8,345 nt of DNA from Phycisphaerales bacterium (GTDB lineage: Bacteria > Planctomycetota > Phycisphaerae > Sedimentisphaerales > Anaerohalosphaeraceae), in assembly GCA_011055475.1 (NCBI GenBank), contig DSDH01000698.1, positions 1 to 8,345 of the forward strand, given 5' to 3'. Of this stretch, positions 6,490 to 8,345 are shown piece after piece; position 1 is the first letter of the stretch, and each line of letters begins with the position of its first letter. The position numbers and the translations under genes are program-made. Below the pieces are notes generated by a model that worked only from the letters and a program-made list of their open reading frames with translations, was not told the origin of the DNA and did no database searches.

Positions 6490-6624
6490 CGCGATGGCAC
6501 AGGAGCGGGCCAGCCGCAGGAGGAACACGGGGCCGAGCCCGAGTCCGGGCCGTTCGAGCAGGGCACCTCACACGGTCGGGGCAGGGATTCAGGAAAAGCC
6601 GTAGGGCTGAAAACGAGCCGCTTG

Positions 6625-6630
6625 TATACT
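6625..6630 (+). promoter_or_regulatory. Candidate -10 element for the sulfatase gene
   Basis: TATACT lies 44 bases upstream of the sulfatase ATG on the plus strand, inside the divergent spacer. No recognisable -35 hexamer is present at 16-18 bases, so the call is weak; an activator or an alternative sigma factor could be needed. Confidence 0.25.
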
Positions 6631-6674
6631 GAACGGGCCGGTCATAGTAGGTGTGCGTTTGAAGGAGGTTTTCT

Positions 6675-8132
6675 ATGAATCGTCGTGGCTTCCTGAAGTT
6701 GGCGGCCGCAGGGGCAGGAGCGGCCATGTGTGGTCCGGTTTCGCGGCTGATCGCCGGCGAACCTCGGCCCAATTTCATCTTTTTCATCACGGATGACATC
6801 TCCGCCAGGGATCTGGGGTGTTACGGAAACCGCGCCATTCAGACGCCCAACATAGATGCCATGGCGACTGAGGGGGTGGTCTTCGACAATGCCTATTTGA
6901 CGATCAGCAGTTGCAGCCCCAGCCGGTGCAGTATCATCACGGGCCGCTACCCTCATAACACGGGGGCCCCGGAACTGCACACATCTCTGCCCGAAAGCCA
7001 GCGCACGTTCATTCAGGAGTTCAAGAAGGCCGGCTACCACACGGTGATCTCCGGCAAGAACCACATGGCCAAGCCGGCGCCGTTGGGCTTTGACGTGTCC
7101 TCGGACAGTAGTCCGTCGGGCAGCGAGAGATGGGTGGGGCACCTGCGGGATCGCCCGAAGGACAAGCCCTTCTTCTGCTGGTTTGCCTCGCATGATGCGC
7201 ACTACAACTGGCAATACGACGACAAGGCGCCGCGCTATGAGCCGCAGGACGTCTGGGTGCCGCCCATGTTGTACGATGGTCCCCTCACCCGGGGCGAGCT
7301 GACGGGCTACTACCATGAGGTCAGTCGAACGGATTACTACCTGGGCCAGATCAGAAAGGAGCTCCAGCGGCAGGGGATTGCGGAGAACACGTATATCGTC
7401 TACTGCTCCGACAATGGCCGCCCGTTTCCGCGGTGCAAGACGTACCTCTACGACAGCGGCCTGAAGACGCCCCTCATCATCCGGGGCCCCGGGGTTGTGC
7501 CGGGGCGTACCGACGCGCTGGTTAGTGCCATCGATTTCTCCGCGACGTTCCTGGACTTGGCGGGGTTACCCAAGCCGGAAACGGTGCAGGGGGTCAGCTT
7601 CCGCGAGGTCTTGAGCGATCATCGGGCACGCGTGCGGGAGGTGGCCTTTGCGGAACGCAACTGGCACGTGTATCAGTTGCACGAGCGGATGGTGCGCATG
7701 GGGGACTGGTTGTATATCTGGAATGCCTGGCCCGACAGGCACAACGTGTGTGCCGAGAGCGCCGCCTGGAGTTTTCCGGCGGCCAAGGAATTGTGGGATA
7801 TGGCCGGGAAGGGGCGGCTTACCGAGGCTCAGCGGCTGCTGACGCGGCCCCGGCAGCCCGCGGAGATGCTTTTCAACGTCAAGAACGACCCGTATCAGTT
7901 CACCAATCTGGCCGGCGATCCGGCCTATGGCGCGGTTCTGGAACGGATGCGCGGGCTCCTGGATCAATGGAGGGAGGAAACGGCGGACACGGTTCCCACG
8001 AACCCGACGCCCGACCGCCAGTCCTTGCACGAGATGGGCACCAAGCAGGGTTTCCGACGTGGGGAGTTTCCGGGGGCGCAGCGCAACGCCACGGCGGTCG
8101 ATCACCCCGGGCCGATCCGTCTCAACCGTTGA
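6675..8132 (+). CDS. Tat-exported S1 sulfatase, heparan N-sulfatase (SGSH)-like
   Basis: A 485-residue sulfatase, near the usual length. The start at ATG 6675 follows AAGGAGG (6662-6668) by six bases. The N-terminus MNRRGFLKLAAAGAGAA has the twin-arginine signature, with likely cleavage near residue 27, so it acts outside the cytoplasm. Asp40-Asp41 begin the metal site. 'CSPSR' at 80-84, in 'SSCSPSRCSIITGRYPHNTG', makes Cys80 the residue matured to formylglycine, which requires a sulfatase-maturing enzyme encoded elsewhere. 'GKNH' (127-130), His173/His176, Asp246-Asn247 and Lys255 complete the expected active site. The 'SDNGRPFPRCKTYLYDSGLKTPLIIRGPG' block and the C-terminal 'LFNVKNDPYQFTNLAGDP' resemble N-sulfoglucosamine sulfohydrolase-like enzymes, which remove N-sulfate from glucosamine in heparan sulfate; that substrate is inference. 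No glycoside hydrolase or SusCD-type genes lie in view. The family is certain; substrate is not. Confidence 0.94.
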   Translation: MNRRGFLKLAAAGAGAAMCGPVSRLIAGEPRPNFIFFITDDISARDLGCYGNRAIQTPNIDAMATEGVVFDNAYLTISSCSPSRCSIITGRYPHNTGAPELHTSLPESQRTFIQEFKKAGYHTVISGKNHMAKPAPLGFDVSSDSSPSGSERWVGHLRDRPKDKPFFCWFASHDAHYNWQYDDKAPRYEPQDVWVPPMLYDGPLTRGELTGYYHEVSRTDYYLGQIRKELQRQGIAENTYIVYCSDNGRPFPRCKTYLYDSGLKTPLIIRGPGVVPGRTDALVSAIDFSATFLDLAGLPKPETVQGVSFREVLSDHRARVREVAFAERNWHVYQLHERMVRMGDWLYIWNAWPDRHNVCAESAAWSFPAAKELWDMAGKGRLTEAQRLLTRPRQPAEMLFNVKNDPYQFTNLAGDPAYGAVLERMRGLLDQWREETADTVPTNPTPDRQSLHEMGTKQGFRRGEFPGAQRNATAVDHPGPIRLNR

Positions 8133-8133
8133 G

Positions 8134-8152
8134 AAGGGCCGGCCGAGCCCTT
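8134..8152 (+). terminator. Hairpin just after the sulfatase stop codon
   Basis: AAGGGC (8134-8139) pairs with GCCCTT (8147-8152) around a seven-base loop, starting one base after the TGA at 8130-8132. There is no T-tract after it, so it may only protect the 3' end or be chance in GC-rich DNA. Confidence 0.28.
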
Positions 8153-8237
8153 GCCCATCGTAGACACCGACGCCTGAGTGCTGAGATGGACTCGACCCGG
8201 TCTTGCAGATCAGGGCCCCGCGTCTGGCCAGGTGTCC

Positions 8238-8275
8238 AATAAAGCCAGGGGCCGTCGACGTGTGCCGACGGCCCC
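8238..8275 (-). terminator. Strong hairpin with T-rich tail, terminator for a minus-strand gene
   Basis: GGGGCCGTCG (8248-8257) and CGACGGCCCC (8266-8275) form a perfect ten-base-pair stem with an eight-base loop. Read on the minus strand the stem is followed by CTGGCTTTATT, a modest T-rich tail. On the plus strand it is followed by CCGGTT with no T-tract. It therefore fits better as the terminator of a gene entering from the right than of the sulfatase, though it could stop both. Confidence 0.45.
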
Positions 8276-8279
8276 CGGT

Positions 8280-8345
8280 TCAACACGACACCCGTGCCTC
8301 GACTGTCAAAGGGCCGTCGGAAACGGGCCGAATCCGCCAGGAGAA
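8280..8345 (-). CDS. Possible C-terminal end of a minus-strand gene (runs off right edge)
   Basis: An open frame enters from the right edge and ends at TGA (8280-8282), giving 21 residues, 'FSWRIRPVSDGPLTVEARVSC'. The strong hairpin begins five bases after that stop, which is where a terminator is expected. Another minus-strand frame is also open here, and the piece is too short to assign to a family. The call rests on the stop-terminator arrangement alone. Confidence 0.33.
   Translation of the reverse strand, partial: FSWRIRPVSDGPLTVEARVSC

Noticed and set aside
6478..6674. Search for a TPP riboswitch upstream of thiE
   Set aside because: No CUGAGA or other conserved TPP-riboswitch elements on the minus strand, and the -10 box directly before the ATG leaves no leader.
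5806..6678. 290-codon plus-strand frame opposite thiE and ending at the sulfatase start
   Set aside because: Antisense shadow of thiE; no family features, and it would overlap the sulfatase ribosome binding site.
6642..7316. 224-codon minus-strand frame opposite the sulfatase 5' half
   Set aside because: Antisense to conserved active-site codons of the sulfatase, with no family features.
1..8345. Transposons, CRISPR arrays, tRNA or rRNA genes, phage or defence modules
   Set aside because: No transposase, regularly spaced repeat, cloverleaf sequence, integrase or recognisable defence protein was seen on either strand.

Overview
The window is GC-rich (about 60% or more outside one AT-rich spacer) with densely packed single-copy genes. 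The gene families point to a planctomycete, most likely of the Phycisphaerae/Sedimentisphaerales type: a Tat-exported, heparan N-sulfatase-like sulfatase, small DUF2752 and DUF4870 membrane proteins, and a methylenetetrahydrofolate reductase fused to MetV-like and pterin-methyltransferase modules. This placement is inferred from gene content only; there is no rRNA or other marker here.

Layout, left to right. (1) 1-1142, minus: the N-terminal 380 residues of a secreted protein of unknown function, running off the left edge. (2) 1312-1806, plus: a DUF2752 membrane protein, divergent from gene 1. (3) 1874-2173, minus: a DUF4870 membrane protein, convergent with gene 2. Its frame continues upstream to a well-placed ATG with a ribosome binding site at 2272, but an in-frame TAG at 2210-2212 interrupts it. 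(4) 2313-4763, minus: an 816-residue MetF-MetV-methyltransferase fusion starting at GTG, 40 bases upstream of the DUF4870 start and probably on the same transcript. (5) 4764-5424: a 661-base spacer without a convincing gene. It holds one perfect and two near-perfect DnaA boxes, a 28% GC block and a consensus -10 hexamer. (6) 5425-6477, minus: a ThiD2-ThiE thiamine phosphate synthase that looks leaderless. (7) 6675-8132, plus: a Tat-exported S1 sulfatase, divergent from thiE. (8) 8133-8345: a tail with hairpins. The best one looks like the terminator of a minus-strand gene whose last codons may enter the window at the right edge.

The genes do not form one pathway. The fusion protein concerns one-carbon (folate/corrinoid) metabolism, the thiamine enzyme concerns cofactor synthesis, and the sulfatase concerns sulfated polysaccharide breakdown. 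No mobile element, CRISPR array, tRNA or rRNA was seen. The items most worth following up are the three-part one-carbon fusion, the amber codon in the DUF4870 gene, and the DnaA-box/AT-rich spacer as a possible replication origin or DnaA-controlled site.
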